Shown here: piece after piece, positions 45,301 through 55,712 of the stretch
How positions within the stretch are numbered: the first letter of the stretch is position 1
Layout of the letters: every line of letters starts with the position of its first letter
DNA from: Sistotremastrum niveocremeum HHB9708
Lineage: Eukaryota > Basidiomycota > Agaricomycetes > Sistotremastrales > Sistotremastraceae
Assembly (NCBI GenBank): GCA_001630475.1
Contig: KV419404.1
Location: 578,351 to 642,350 of the forward strand
DNA length: 64,000 bases
Reading direction: 5' to 3'
Notes under the pieces: generated by a model
Seen by the model: the letters and a program-made list of their open reading frames with translations, nothing else
The model's database searches: none
Told to the model about the DNA's origin: nothing
Program-made: the position numbers and the translations under genes

Positions 45301-45788
45301 GAAGAAGAATCTGAGGCTGATCACGGTGCTGCTCTTGATTCAAAGAGTGATGCTCGGAGCGTGAGGAGCTTTAGCAGCATGATGAGCTCAACGAGTAGGG
45401 ATAGAGAAAGGGAGAAGAAAGATAGGAAGAGCCTTTCTGATCGATTGGCAAATGTTTCTGGGCTATCTAAATTTTCCAACCCACGATCTCCTCAGCGCGA
45501 GACACCATCGAAGGTGAGAACGCCTCTCAATTAATTCAATCCCTCTCTTAATTTTTTTTCTAGCCTCCACAACGGAGGGCGTCACTGTTGCCCCCTCCAA
45601 AGGAATCTGAATCAAGTACCTCATCCAGATCACCTTCGCCTATCAAAATACGTATCGCTCCTCCGAAGACAAGGTTTTTGGAGTGCACAGTGGATGACTT
45701 GAGATTGTCGGAAGTGGGCGACCTACTGCAAGAGTATCGCCGTGTCGTAGAAGGGCTACAAGCCATGGATGGTTTTACAGAGAAGTGA
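42369..45788 (+). CDS. Large VPS9-domain protein (putative Rab5-type GEF)
   Basis: A protein of about 1,000 residues predicted to activate Rab5-family GTPases. The start MASPSNALHPDASAGRAHG lies in a Ser/Thr/Pro-rich N-terminus. Poly-Pro runs (PPPPPPAPPTIVH) are followed by a helical region: QVFLIEDRL-like spacing is not clear, but IDRVQNFVAPLLPAP, KIQYVLQNVESIICTFFYDR then LFRPF and RIAALNLLDLGLEHLGI are. These are the helical bundle that precedes VPS9 domains. The VPS9 core reads SDLLLPIIIYSVVKANPAHL, then VSHLLYVQRYRNNRIGGEEG and FCLINLMAVVEFLEHVDL. The Asp and Tyr used for Rab activation (D-x-x-L-P and Y) are in place. The C-terminal tail is acidic and Ser-rich, ending LQEYRRVVEGLQAMDGFTEK. 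Four or five introns. Distinct from the Vps9 ortholog at 52.4-54.3 kb. Confidence 0.85.
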
Positions 45789-46158
45789 ATGTAGTACTCG
45801 CTCTTTGAAAGTCACTGGATAGTTGACAGACCTGCGGAGATACCCATACATCAACAATAATATTATACTTAGGTGTGCATGTACTATATTTGTCTTCACA
45901 GCATTCCGGAAAGCTCTCATTGCCGATCATGATGATATCTCTGCTCAAGTATAATCGACAGCCAATGGCATATCATTACTAGTGCATGGCAAGCGATTCA
46001 ATGATCCAAGTTTGTTTCGAGTCATGTTGAATATTAATCAGCGAGGCATCATCTTCAGACATGTCGGCTTGAACGAACACTTCGTATTGCTAAATGAATA
46101 ATAATATACATGCGGAAGGTAACTTGGTGATAGAAAACGAAACAAAAACAGAAATAGA
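45789..46158. other. Convergent 3' flanks
   Basis: A gap of 370 bases between the stops of the VPS9-domain gene (plus) and the BAG gene (minus). AT-rich, no gene. Confidence 0.55.
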
Positions 46159-47595
46159 CTACAGCATCTCGAACCCATTCTCGATCTCAGAATCTGGGTG
46201 AGATTGTGATTTGATTTGCGATGCCACTTCGCTCTCCGACTCTCCTGAAGTCTCGTCGACGGCGTCGTAGTATATGGAGGGAGTTGCAGCCGTCGAAGGT
46301 TCTTCTTCGTCGAGACTCCAGGCGCTCTCGTCAATCGATGGGAAGAGTGCGTTTTCGACGAGTGCTGCATCGTCTGCGTCCTCTACAATTGGGCTAGGGA
46401 GGGAGGAGCCCTCGGTTTGAAGAGGTAAATGTTCGGGGGAAGAAGGGGCGTCTGGAGATGTAGACGAGGTGTTGTTGGTGAGGTGTTGGGGCGAAGACTC
46501 AGCCTCAGGAACGATGGTGCTAGGAGAGCCTGGAATAATGCGATCGACTTCCATAACGGTGACTTCCGAGGCATCTGAAGGAGACTCGGTTGGAACAGCC
46601 TCCTCGACCTGCATCGAAGAGTCTTCCGAAGGGAGTTCTGCGACCGTCGTCTGAGAAGAAGTCTTCTGACGAGTCCACATCTCTTCCTTCTTCGAGTCGA
46701 TAACTGAGAGAGCAGCTTCGATCTCGTTCGCCAGTTGCTTCCTGGCTGCTCTGATCTTCTTGTCACCTGCTGACTCTACAGTGTCGAGTTTAGACAAGAG
46801 GCGCATGAGGGAGTCTTCCTGCGCGTGTACTGGGGCGTTGGCGGAGCTGTAGGTGAGCTTTGGTGACACGGAGTCGGGTTCGAATTCGAGAGTGGTGGGG
46901 AAGGTGAATGATGAGCACAGAGATTCGAACTGGGAACGAATGGAGGCGAGGGAAGATAGTGCTCGTCGTCGAGCGAAGGTAGTGCGCACGAAGGATTGAA
47001 TCTTGATGGCAGCCTCTTCTTTCGCTTCGAGAGAAGGCTCTGGACGCGACTTCTGCGACAAAGAGTCAGATGAAGTCGATGTCGATGGCGCTCTATCACT
47101 AACCTTCTGAACTGGCTGAGTCGCTGGAATGGGACGGCTGGGCACGAAGTCGAAGATACTCTGGAATGGGCTTTGACTTCGCCTCTCCCGAGCTTCCTGA
47201 GCTTGACGCTGCTGCTGCAAGTAGTGTTCGTACTGGCGACGTCGAGCTTCCGCGATGCGTTCGCGCTCCCGACGCTTTTCCTCCAAGGCAGCTTGCCTAG
47301 CTTCCTCGATCTCCTTCAACCTCAAGTACTCGCGTTGTTCGTCCAAGTACCGAGAACGAGCACTACGCTGATAAGGATCAACGAGGTACGGAGAGCGAGA
47401 GGAGTAGGCGGGAGACATGTAAACGTCGGAGTCGTCGTCATCATAAGAGTTGTAGATACTGTAGGGATTATACCGTTCGCGTGCGAGCTGAGCTGCGTAG
47501 GCTTCGCGAGCTGCGTTCTCCTCGGCGAGGGCGCGAAGGTAGCGATCTCGAGGAGATGGCTGGTAGTTGAATTGTTGAGGAGTATAGAGGAGCAT
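46159..47595 (-). CDS. IQ and BAG domain co-chaperone
   Basis: A cytosolic Hsp70 co-chaperone (nucleotide-exchange factor) with a possible calmodulin site. It is a single exon of 478 codons. The N-terminus is rich in Tyr and Arg (MLLYTPQQFNYQPSPRDRYL), then a long charged coiled coil (RLKEIEEARQAALEEKRRER). An IQ motif lies near residue 200: EEAAIKIQSFVRTTFARRRA. The BAG domain follows at about residues 260-305: LMRLLSKLDTVESAGDKKIR then AARKQLANEIEAALSVID. The last 150 residues are acidic and Ser/Pro-rich. The IQ-BAG order is like plant BAG5-7 proteins, but this is the usual arrangement for fungal copies too. Heat-shock elements lie upstream, which fits a chaperone partner. Confidence 0.85.
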   Translation of the reverse strand: MLLYTPQQFNYQPSPRDRYLRALAEENAAREAYAAQLARERYNPYSIYNSYDDDDSDVYMSPAYSSRSPYLVDPYQRSARSRYLDEQREYLRLKEIEEARQAALEEKRRERERIAEARRRQYEHYLQQQRQAQEARERRSQSPFQSIFDFVPSRPIPATQPVQKVSDRAPSTSTSSDSLSQKSRPEPSLEAKEEAAIKIQSFVRTTFARRRALSSLASIRSQFESLCSSFTFPTTLEFEPDSVSPKLTYSSANAPVHAQEDSLMRLLSKLDTVESAGDKKIRAARKQLANEIEAALSVIDSKKEEMWTRQKTSSQTTVAELPSEDSSMQVEEAVPTESPSDASEVTVMEVDRIIPGSPSTIVPEAESSPQHLTNNTSSTSPDAPSSPEHLPLQTEGSSLPSPIVEDADDAALVENALFPSIDESAWSLDEEEPSTAATPSIYYDAVDETSGESESEVASQIKSQSHPDSEIENGFEML

Positions 47596-47650
47596 TGGCT
47601 AGATGGTGGTTTGGATGACGGTGAGGAGCAAGCATGGTGGTGGCCTTGAG

Positions 47651-47660
47651 ATACTTATAA
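47651..47660 (-). promoter_or_regulatory. TATA-like box of the BAG gene
   Basis: On the minus strand the sequence reads TTATAAGTAT, about 55-65 bases before the ATG at 47595. This is a usual distance for a fungal TATA element with a short leader. Confidence 0.5.
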
Positions 47661-47733
47661 TGTCCAGGACACATTCGCCGTCGTCGGAGAGCTTTGGTGA
47701 ATATTCTGGACGATTACCAAACGCGGATGCGAC

Positions 47734-47751
47734 TTCCCGAACGATCTGGAA
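47734..47751. promoter_or_regulatory. Heat-shock element (four units)
   Basis: TTC-nn-GAA-nn-ATC-nn-GAA: four alternating 5-bp units, 11 of 12 key bases matching the Hsf1 site (nTTCnnGAA). A second, weaker site (GAA-nn-TTC-nn-GAC) lies at 47699-47711. Both are 105-155 bases upstream of the BAG start. Heat induction is inferred. Confidence 0.6.
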
Positions 47752-47971
47752 ATTTTCCTAAACAAGAAACTCAATGACGCAAGATCATCTCACGTAAGCT
47801 GTATTACGAGAGGCTCCTGAGAGCTTCTCAGGCTCGTACCTCAGGCTCTGGTAATCTTGCTGGTAATAGCAGTGGAATCGATATCCTCATTCATGAATTC
47901 ATTATAACATCTGGGGAGAGCACTACTAGTAGTACTAAGGGTCAAGACTTCTCGATGCACCAATCAAGACC

Positions 47972-50900
47972 TCAAGCGGCAGGGTCATGGCCATGAGCAA
48001 GGTTATCATGATGAGCAGTAGTCGGTTCTGGCTCTGAGCCTGTATCTGGTTTGATAGTGCCATCTTCGATTGGCGGTAAATCCTCCATTTCGATCGTACT
48101 GTGAGGCACACGTAGGACGGAAATAGACATAGGTGTGCGATCAACGCTAGGTATGTGGCCGAGCCACCTCGCGATTGTCGCTCGTGTCATATACCAGTAC
48201 TTCATGACTCGAGAGCTTGCGGCATGGTCTAGATTCTTGAGTCAATACAGAGGAGATCTCGTATTGAGATATACGTTACACACCTTTAACGGGGTCCAGT
48301 TTTTTCAAGTATTCCTTGGCTTGCCTGCGAGTCTCCTCGGAAGTGCTCCCCCGATAATCCCAGAGACCAATTTCAGGTTCGTTGGCACAGAGGGTGAAGA
48401 ATTTGCGTGCGGAGTCGCGGTCGGTGAGGCGATGGATTGCGTCTCCTTGCGCGATGTAATGCGTCAGAGCATTGCCGTGAGTCCGCCACGACTCCGAATG
48501 AGGTTCATGACGGGTGATACAAGCCAGAAGGGGTGACAAGTCAGACTTGGATGGAAGAATGAAGTTTCTTTCTTTGAGACAGCTGAGGAATCGGAGAGGA
48601 AGTAGATCGTCATCTACGTATCCCAAGTTCGCAAGGTTCTCGGGGGCAGAAATCACCCTCCATATGGCGACATCAGACCACTTCATACGAGATACAAGCG
48701 ACTCGATATCGTCCCATTTTGCAATGGGGTTGCGCACGATAGACTGGAGAATCAACAGAGAGTCGTTTTGACTAAGCGCAGGAAGAGAGCCGCCAAGAAG
48801 TCGGACATGATAACGATTGAGCGCAATCAGGAATTTCTCATCCCTGGCATGATGTTCAGAAAAGTCTGGCTCCCGCGCAAAGACAGACAGATCGGCGATG
48901 AGGGATGCACGATCATCGGCAGAGAGCTCGAAGGAGCCTGGCAGAAATGTCAAAAAGGACATGTATACATATGGTAGCCTCGCACCAGAAAAGCGCTCGG
49001 CATGTTGGTCCAGAAACGAGCTAGCGCGTTTGGAAGCGGGATAAGAAATGTCGAGATTCTCGATAGATCGTTTAAGGAAAATGTACGCAGAGCTGACATC
49101 AGACAGCATATCAAAAGCACCATGGCCGAGTAAGAATAGGGTCGCGTCTGTGAAATCTTCCCAGTTACTCCAGGAGGGCCGCCCTGTTTGACGACTAACT
49201 GTAGCAAGGAGATGCGAAAGGTCGAGGGGTGATGTAAGGGTGAAGTCAGAAGGAAGCAGTGAAACAAGGGCGGCGAGGATATCGTTGACATCATACCGAC
49301 AGACGAAGAGAGGATCAGATAGTAAGGGCGAGATCTCGGTGAGAGTAGCCTGTGCACGTCCCTGTAGGATGAACGAGCGAAGAAGGTTCTCGTTTATTGG
49401 GCGGTAATCCCGACCCGTTCGCATCATTGATCTGATGATGGAAGAATGACGACCCGAGATGATTTCTCTGACGTCGTCCTCCTTTCCGGCTTGCAGGAGA
49501 GAAATGCATCCTTGGACAGCAGAATCAAAGAGGTCTGTGCGATTCCCTAACTCCTCCTCTTGATCATAGGAAGACAGAACGCGACCAATGGATTCCTTAT
49601 ATGAAACTTCTGCGATCTCTCGCAGGTCCTCGTTGCCTTCTTGCGCTGAAGTGACCTCAGCGAAGAACCTGAAATATTTCGCATGCGCTTCGGCCGATTG
49701 ATTGCACAAGGATCGGCACTGATTCGAATACCATTGCCTGAACTTCTTCCTGATCTTCATAGTCTCCTCCCGTTTTTCGTCAGCGAGCAATTTCCAAAAA
49801 GACATGAATTCTTCGCTGATCGTCTCCTTGACACGGATCGACGTGTCTGTAGCCATGAATCGGTCGTATGCTGCCTCAAAGAGCGAGAAAAAGTTATTTC
49901 CCGCTTCGAACCAAGGCCCAAATCTGAATGAAGGCGCCACCTTGTCCAAGACCTCCACTTCCGGCGAGTTGATCGCTACAGATGCGAACACCTTCAGCGT
50001 TTCCGGTACAAAGAAATAAATCTCGGATTCTGTCTGAAACTCCATATTCTTTCCGTCATCTTTTGTGACTTCAAGCATATCCTCCGGGCCATTAGGGTTG
50101 CCTTCATGATTCCCTCCGCCATTAAAGAGTAATCGTATCACATTACTCAGTAGGGTCTCGAATGGTGAGTTTTCCCTTAGCACTGCATGATATGTTGTCA
50201 CTGTCACGATTATGAGGATCGTGAACACTGTGGCCGATACGATGGCAGCTGCAGCAATGAGCACTGGTCGTGGCCTGGGCTGTGCGTACGCAACGACCCA
50301 TGCTTGCAGCAGGAATGCAACCATGAAGAGGAGGATAGACAGAAGCAGGGTTGAGAATAGCAGGCCCGAGAGTCGAAGAAGCCATTTTTTCCCGATGGCT
50401 TTCCGACGCTCAAACTGGATGGTTGACTCGTGGTGATTCCTTGCCTTGATACGAGTAATCAATCGTGCTCCCCATTGTGTTCCGAGCACACACAACGCGG
50501 AGTTGAAGATCTGCCTCTGGTGTTAGCCTAGCCGATCGCAATGTCATAGAATTTTCACTCACGCTTAGCGCAAATGCGGATACTTGGAATAATGCAATCC
50601 ATTGTTGGATTACCTCTTGCCGATGAGGGTCAAACAGGCCCGATGCTGCTGCTTGATCGTCAGCGGAGGTATATGTGCCGTCTGTTGCCGGGGCCTGGAG
50701 GCCTTGGAGGACGGGAACGATGAATGCAGTCACAATCGCAAGGAAAATAGCGTTCTATTGAAAGTACAATCATGAACAGGTCCGGTTAAGGAGATAATGA
50801 AATGGCTCACAAAGACCAACGACACATTCATCAATGTGGTCCATTCGCCAACCGCTTCCTTCGTCATTGCGACAGCCTCCTGATTCATAGCACCCCAAGT

Positions 50901-51214
50901 TTGCTGATCATGAAGCTCTCGTTGCTCAAACGGTTGATCGTCTAGTGTTGACGATTAGAGGAGATGGTACTTGCTCCTAATCAAGACTGACTTTTCACGG
51001 CGTCCTTCCTAAGGGTTTCCAACTTCTCCCCATGGTCCTTTAGCTCTTTTTCGATCGCCGTAGTTTGTTCCCTGATCGCCAGAGTCTGTGTCTCCATCAA
51101 CGACAGCAGCTTGTCGAACTTGGTCTCCAGAGCGCCCATCGACAAGGTTGGCAGAGTGGATCCTAACGGCTTCACGGGTTGAGCATGACTATCATGTGCC
51201 GACGAATCAGCCAT
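47972..51214 (-). CDS. DUF6535-type multi-pass membrane protein
   Basis: A large membrane protein of a type common in Agaricomycetes, function unknown. Exon 1: MADSSAHDSHAQPVK, then a coiled stretch KFDKLLSLMETQTLAIREQT. The DUF6535-like core: WGAMNQEAVAMTKEAVGEWT, then a membrane helix LVFNAIFLAIVTAFIVPVLQ, a loop, IQQWIALFQVSAFALS, and LCVLGTQWGARLITRIK. Two more helices follow (LLFSTLLLSILLFMVAFLLQ and PVLIAAAAIVSATVFTILII). The remaining 600 or so residues are helical and cytosolic, with no motif I know (KKFRQWYSNQCRSLCNQSAE, VLGTQWG in the core). A last exon joined over the intron near 48226-48282 ends HDNLAHGHDPAA. The true start is the ATG at 51214; an upstream in-frame TTG is not used. 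Confidence 0.68.
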
Positions 51215-51533
51215 CCAAGGCGAACAATATCGTGATTTCAAGACGTTCGCGAGTACGCAGGAACGAAGACCAGCGAGAGAACCAGGTAGGGCTGTGCAAT
51301 GTATATGAGATGGGTTTTAAGCCTCTGAGCTCCGAAAGTTGAAGCCTTCGAAGTCGAAGGCGTTGTTCCCAAGGATTTGCCTGTGGTAGTTACTTTGAGT
51401 ATGAACCTCCAAAGAAGTCGGAAGCAGACGCACATCCAAATTGGGAACGGAGTGCGAAAATGCAGTCTCGGCCGTTCGTGCCGAGCCGGCACAGCCACCA
51501 TTAACCGCTCGTCTTGCAAATTTTTTCAAGACG
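51215..51533. other. Divergent spacer
   Basis: A 319-base gap between the DUF6535 start (minus) and the small hypothetical gene (plus); shared upstream DNA. In-frame codons upstream of 51534 stay open back to an ATG at 51441, so the plus-strand start is uncertain. Confidence 0.5.
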
Positions 51534-52181
51534 ATGGGTCGCCTTTTGCTGTCTCTGACATTGGATGCACCTCCTCCTAGTGTCGAGATTTCAACTGAAG
51601 CATCTCAATACGAGACTTGGAGCGCGTTGAACGCGTTCGATCCTGACTCTGAGGAATTTTACGCGACCCAGGATGTCGTCTACGAGGCCTTCATTGATGA
51701 TGCCAGCAGTCCCTCAGCCTCATCCAGCGACGACGATGGGTCATCTTTACCTAGTGGCATACCTCCGTGGCAGCAGCTCTCAACGCCGTCGAGAGTCGAC
51801 ATTGATGTTGCCATTCCTGCAAGCGCCAACGCTGCCACGACCTCCTCCTCCAACCCACACATGCCCATTATAACTTCTATCATCGCAGACAGACCTATCG
51901 CGAACGTCCTTGATTTTTCACCCACACCATCCACCCCGCCTGCGCCAGCAGTGCTGCCAGACCTTCGACAATTATCCATATCTCCAACACTTACGCGGTC
52001 GCGTCTCGCCTCCACCACAATTCAGACCCCAGTCCAAACTCCATCTCCTGGACCTCCCTCCACTCCTCATTTCTATACGTGGGATAGGACGATTGGAATG
52101 TCGCTCATTCGAACTTCTCGAGTGCGTCGAACCCACGGACGAGGAGACAGTCTACCCACAACTCTCCATCTTCAAGGCTAG
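51534..52181 (+). CDS. Hypothetical Ser/Thr/Pro-rich protein
   Basis: No recognisable family. MGRLLLSLTLDAPPPSVEIS, then an acidic part (NAFDPDSEEFYATQDVVYEA) and a long Ser/Pro/Thr-rich stretch with LDFSPTPSTPPAPAVLPDLR. Near the end the frame reads FYTWDRTIGMSLIRTS and stops at 52181. In the overlapping frame a more protein-like end is seen (LLECVEPTDEETVYPQLSIF, then KARFSSSLAKAIPL, stop at 52218). Either a small intron or a frameshift joins them, or the first frame is right. The ATG at 51441 could also be the start. Composition is like neighbouring coding sequence. Confidence 0.5.
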   Translation: MGRLLLSLTLDAPPPSVEISTEASQYETWSALNAFDPDSEEFYATQDVVYEAFIDDASSPSASSSDDDGSSLPSGIPPWQQLSTPSRVDIDVAIPASANAATTSSSNPHMPIITSIIADRPIANVLDFSPTPSTPPAPAVLPDLRQLSISPTLTRSRLASTTIQTPVQTPSPGPPSTPHFYTWDRTIGMSLIRTSRVRRTHGRGDSLPTTLHLQG

Positions 52182-52357
52182 ATTTTCATCCTCCCTAGCA
52201 AAAGCCATACCCTTGTAGGGTTAGCACTCTCTATTCCCTGGACGCACATCACCATGTATCATCCCATGTATCCCCTGTATGCCATGTATAAACAGGAATA
52301 CCCGCATCGATTTCCTATGTAATCCACAAATTGTTTGTCAGCTTGTAAAAATGCCCA

Positions 52358-54325
52358 TCAACCACCAGACATCTCAAGCAGACGATCAATGCTCATTCCA
52401 ACATCGCCGTCACTCGCTTCTAAGACTAACTGCAGAACATCGGTTTCAAGGGTGGGGAAAATTTGCCGCAGTGTGTTCATGGCAGCGGTACCCTGTTCAG
52501 CGGTTCGGGCATCAATAGTCGCAATAGACTCTGAGAGTTCAGAGAGGTCGAGGAGTGGCGACGAAGCTCTTGATGGTCCTCGAGAGTCCAATAACGTTTG
52601 AACACGAGGGGCCAAGGTAGGTCGTGCATCTGGTGACTGCTCGGCTCCCGCGTCAGAGGAGGATTGTGGGGTGTCTGGTCGAAGCCTTGACTTGTAAGGG
52701 ACGTAATTCAGACCGTCAGGCGGTGGATGTGATGGAGAGGATGATCGAGACGATTGTCGAAGGGCGAGAGGAGAGAATGGACCAGGAAGTCGTGGATAAC
52801 CATTAGGGTTTTCCCCGTTGTCGGAAGACTCTTTGCCTTCCACAGCTGTGCTAATGATTTTGCCGATAGCACCAAGTGGCTTCGAGATTGAATCTCCTGT
52901 GCGACGAAAGAAGCTCTTGGTGTCTTCAGCGAGAGATAATGGATTGAAATTGGGTGCGGAGGGGTGTGAAAAGGGTTGCATTGAAGTGAAGTCGAGATCG
53001 GGACTGGCCATCGATAACGGTTGGGCTGATTCTTCTCCTGCGTGCGGAGGTATAGTCTCTGCCTCAGGATCTTTTTCCTGAGTCACAGTGATTGTCGGGC
53101 CTGTGGTTTCGTTGGGGCTGGGTGGAGGAAGGGCTTTGATAGCTTCTTCGACGTTATGTTCAAATTCTTCCGGGGTGATATTTGCTAGGCAAGTATGGTC
53201 GAGTGTCTCGATAAATGATACAGCAGCCATCTATATTCGGGCATTAGGTAGCTGAAGATTCTAAGCCAAGATTCTCACCAATGAAGATAAATAATAGCCA
53301 GCTTCCGACTTTAGTTTGGCAGGGGAACGGAATCGCTGTATATACCTACGCCGTTGAGAAAGATACTACCGGGGGCTTGTCATCACCTACTCGACATTGG
53401 AAATGAGATGATCGGGGTTGCTCTGTATGACAAGGAAGATCAACAAGGGCATGAACGTATCCGCACTTTCATCAGAGTGAGAGTGACGTATCAGGCCTGA
53501 GATACAAGTATGAGACAAGCGAGAAACACAAGGCACAGTGCCCACCGAATATGACCTTGCAAGCGTTCAAGATACAGATGAGCTTATCTCGAGGTGCTTT
53601 ATAGTGGTTTATCTTCAAGAGTTCTGAAATTAGATCAGGGAGGATCCCCAGGATGGGATGAGCTTCGTGATTTACCTGACTTGGCAAAGTCAAGGAAACC
53701 ATCTTGTCGGGGCGGAATATCGAGATGCTCTTCACGGATCCATGATAGAAAGCGGATTCGCTGAGACAGAATATTATCTTTCTCGATATCGTCGGTCGTC
53801 AGAGGTCGGTTCGTTTGAGCGATTGACGGTGAGAATGTTCTGCAGAGTTGTAGCAGATGGCCAAGATGGAGACATTGAGTGGCTCACAAGTCGTATAGCC
53901 GATTCATAACCAGTTTCTCCATCGCCTCCGTCGCATTCTCAAATTCAGACTCGGAAGCACGACTCCAGACCTCGCATTCTCTCATCCTCACAGATATAAA
54001 CTGTCCTGAGCTTCAGTTGGATACTAGCGACAGCCCGAGGGTCTAGATTCGACGTACGCCCAGGAAATCCTGAATGACTTTGATCTGGTCGTTGACAGAG
54101 AACGCTTTCTTAGAGAAATTGCTCAGAAATCTAGAGATGGTAAGGAGACAGTCCTGGTCTCGACACATCACTGTTTCCTCACGAACGAAGGTACTTGGCA
54201 ATTGGCTCGGCTCCTTTCGACTTCATCTGGTCCAGAAATTTGGAAAAGTCGAACGACGAGGACTGTGAGGACGACGAGGAAGTGCGCAAGACCGTCGCAC
54301 TAGGCTCTATCCCATCTTGCGACAT
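52358..54325 (-). CDS. VPS9: Vacuolar sorting protein Vps9 (Rab5 GEF with CUE domain)
   Basis: Activates Rab5/Vps21 on early endosomes and binds ubiquitin through a CUE domain. First exon: MSQDGIEPSATVLRTS, then FDFSKFLDQMKSKGAEPIAK and YLRS. It continues over an intron to the FLSNF-SVNDQIKVIQDFL region of the helical bundle. LLKINHYKAPRDKLICILNA and CKVIFG are the family hallmark just before the VPS9 core, then PLLI-Q-SNPDHLIS. The big last exon starts MAAVSFIETLDHTCLANITP. It carries a long Ser/Pro linker and ends in the CUE domain, AMNTLRQIFPTLETDVLQLV then LEASDGDVGMSIDRLLEMS. The CUE Met-Phe-Pro motif is I-F-P here and the di-Leu is kept. Five or six exons. Downstream of it lies the other VPS9-domain gene. 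Confidence 0.87.
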
Positions 54326-55712
54326 TGTGGATATGTTGTCGCGTGCAAGAACACTTGAGTGAGGGGAAGGTAGAATTAGGGCTATGTACGGGATTAGGCA
54401 AGTGACGCGCCTCACTGCGGCCACCGACTCCTGACACGGTGCACGGCGAACACCAGCCAGCCGTCATGGCGTTGAAGATACTATTCTCACTTGAATTGGA
54501 ATTTATTATTGTTCTCAGTGCCGCACTCTGGAATCAACTACTACACCGCTCATCCTGGATCACAGTTCGCTCAAAGAAGTGCTACTGACCTCCGCCGCTC
54601 TCCCTTCAAGCTTCACAGATATCTTCACCGTCGCTGGCTCTATCCAAGTCATACACGGCACCGTGCTATCTCGCTGCCCATTGGGTGCGTCCAATGTTGG
54701 TTGGCGAGTCTTCTTTGTGGAAGCTTAAACTCAATGACTCGTGCTTCTCTGGTTGTCGCCTCAGCGCGCTCTTCAGTTTGCGAACAGACCAAATTTGTCG
54801 TCCTATCCTGTTGTGCTGTCGTGGATGCTGTGCTGCTCCGTCTTCTTGACCGCAGAGTTCTTTCCTCGTGCGAATTCTTTGGGCTACGAACAACATATAA
54901 ACCACGCCTCCCCTGTCAATTTCCTTCGATCGACCACAACCCCTTCCCACTCACCTGCTAGGTTCTCCTAGCGGGCGCCCACTGTCCGCCGGACGAAATC
55001 GACCATGGTTCCAGAGATTATGTGCTGGGTCAGCGATTGTCCAGGGCCCAGCGACGCTTTTGCGTCGTATGACCCTGGCTGTCCACCATTCTTCGAGGGC
55101 CTAGGAGGGCGCACGGTTTCATTATCCCCACCTGCATTGCAGGGCTCACTGTCCTTTCGGACGAAATCCACATTGTTGCTAGTCAGCAATGTTGGAGAGC
55201 CTAGTGAGTGCCAACCCAACCATCACCTGCTCAGCAGGGCTCGCTGTCCTTTGGACGAAATCCACTTTGCTGGAGAGCCTAGTGATCGCCAACTCCACCC
55301 TCAGTTCAGTCTCAACACTGGCGTGACATCCACTGCAGGGTCACAACATCGAGATGCTGGTACTTTGCACGGCCGAGGCTGTTTCCACCTCGTGACTGGA
55401 TCATTCCTTCCACTCGTAGATTGCTTTCCGAACCAATCCACTTTGCTCGTCATGAATCTGCGATATTCAGGGGTGACTCATCGTGAATGCATCAATTCCT
55501 GTTCCATAGATTCAACCCCCACTTTCATTCTTGGAGTTCGTGCTCATCACAGCCTTCGGCTACCGTAGTCACACACACTACTTAGTAGTATACTAGTAAT
55601 TCATGTTCATATTACAATCCTCGAGGAAATGTATGGCAATTATTATGTATCGTGCTCAACGCTGTACCCGTGCAGTAACTATTACACCACTCTTCATTGG
55701 ATGTCACCTCGC
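54326..55712. other. Intergenic with degenerate repeats
   Basis: A 1.4-kb gap between the VPS9 start and the end of ARG7 (both minus). It contains the repeat cluster listed separately. Open frames on the plus strand (54491-54961, 55005-55568) show no family motif. A 70-codon frame ending at 54728 (RTLESTTTPLILDHSSLKEV) looks protein-like but has no clear start, so it is not called. Confidence 0.5.
54950..55300. repeat. Three degenerate copies of a short repeat
   Basis: Each copy has CACCTGC, a GC-rich hinge, then CTGTCC-(N)-GGACGAAATC. Copies begin near 54953, 55129 and 55225, with the GGACGAAATC cores at 54991, 55160 and 55252. The last two are 95 bases apart and also share GGAGAGCCTAGTGA. 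GTCC-N-GGAC forms a small palindrome in each. Not coding. Confidence 0.65.

Larger units (their letters stand above)
47596..47971. other. BAG gene promoter region
   Basis: A 376-base gap between the BAG start (minus) and the end of the DUF6535 gene. It holds the TATA box and heat-shock elements listed separately, and no gene. Confidence 0.6.

Noticed and set aside
54491-54961. 156-codon open frame on the plus strand
   Set aside because: Two other frames are also open here and none shows a known domain or a convincing start.
55005-55568. 187-codon open frame between VPS9 and ARG7
   Set aside because: It runs through the degenerate repeat cluster, has odd composition and no family motif; the frame is likely chance.
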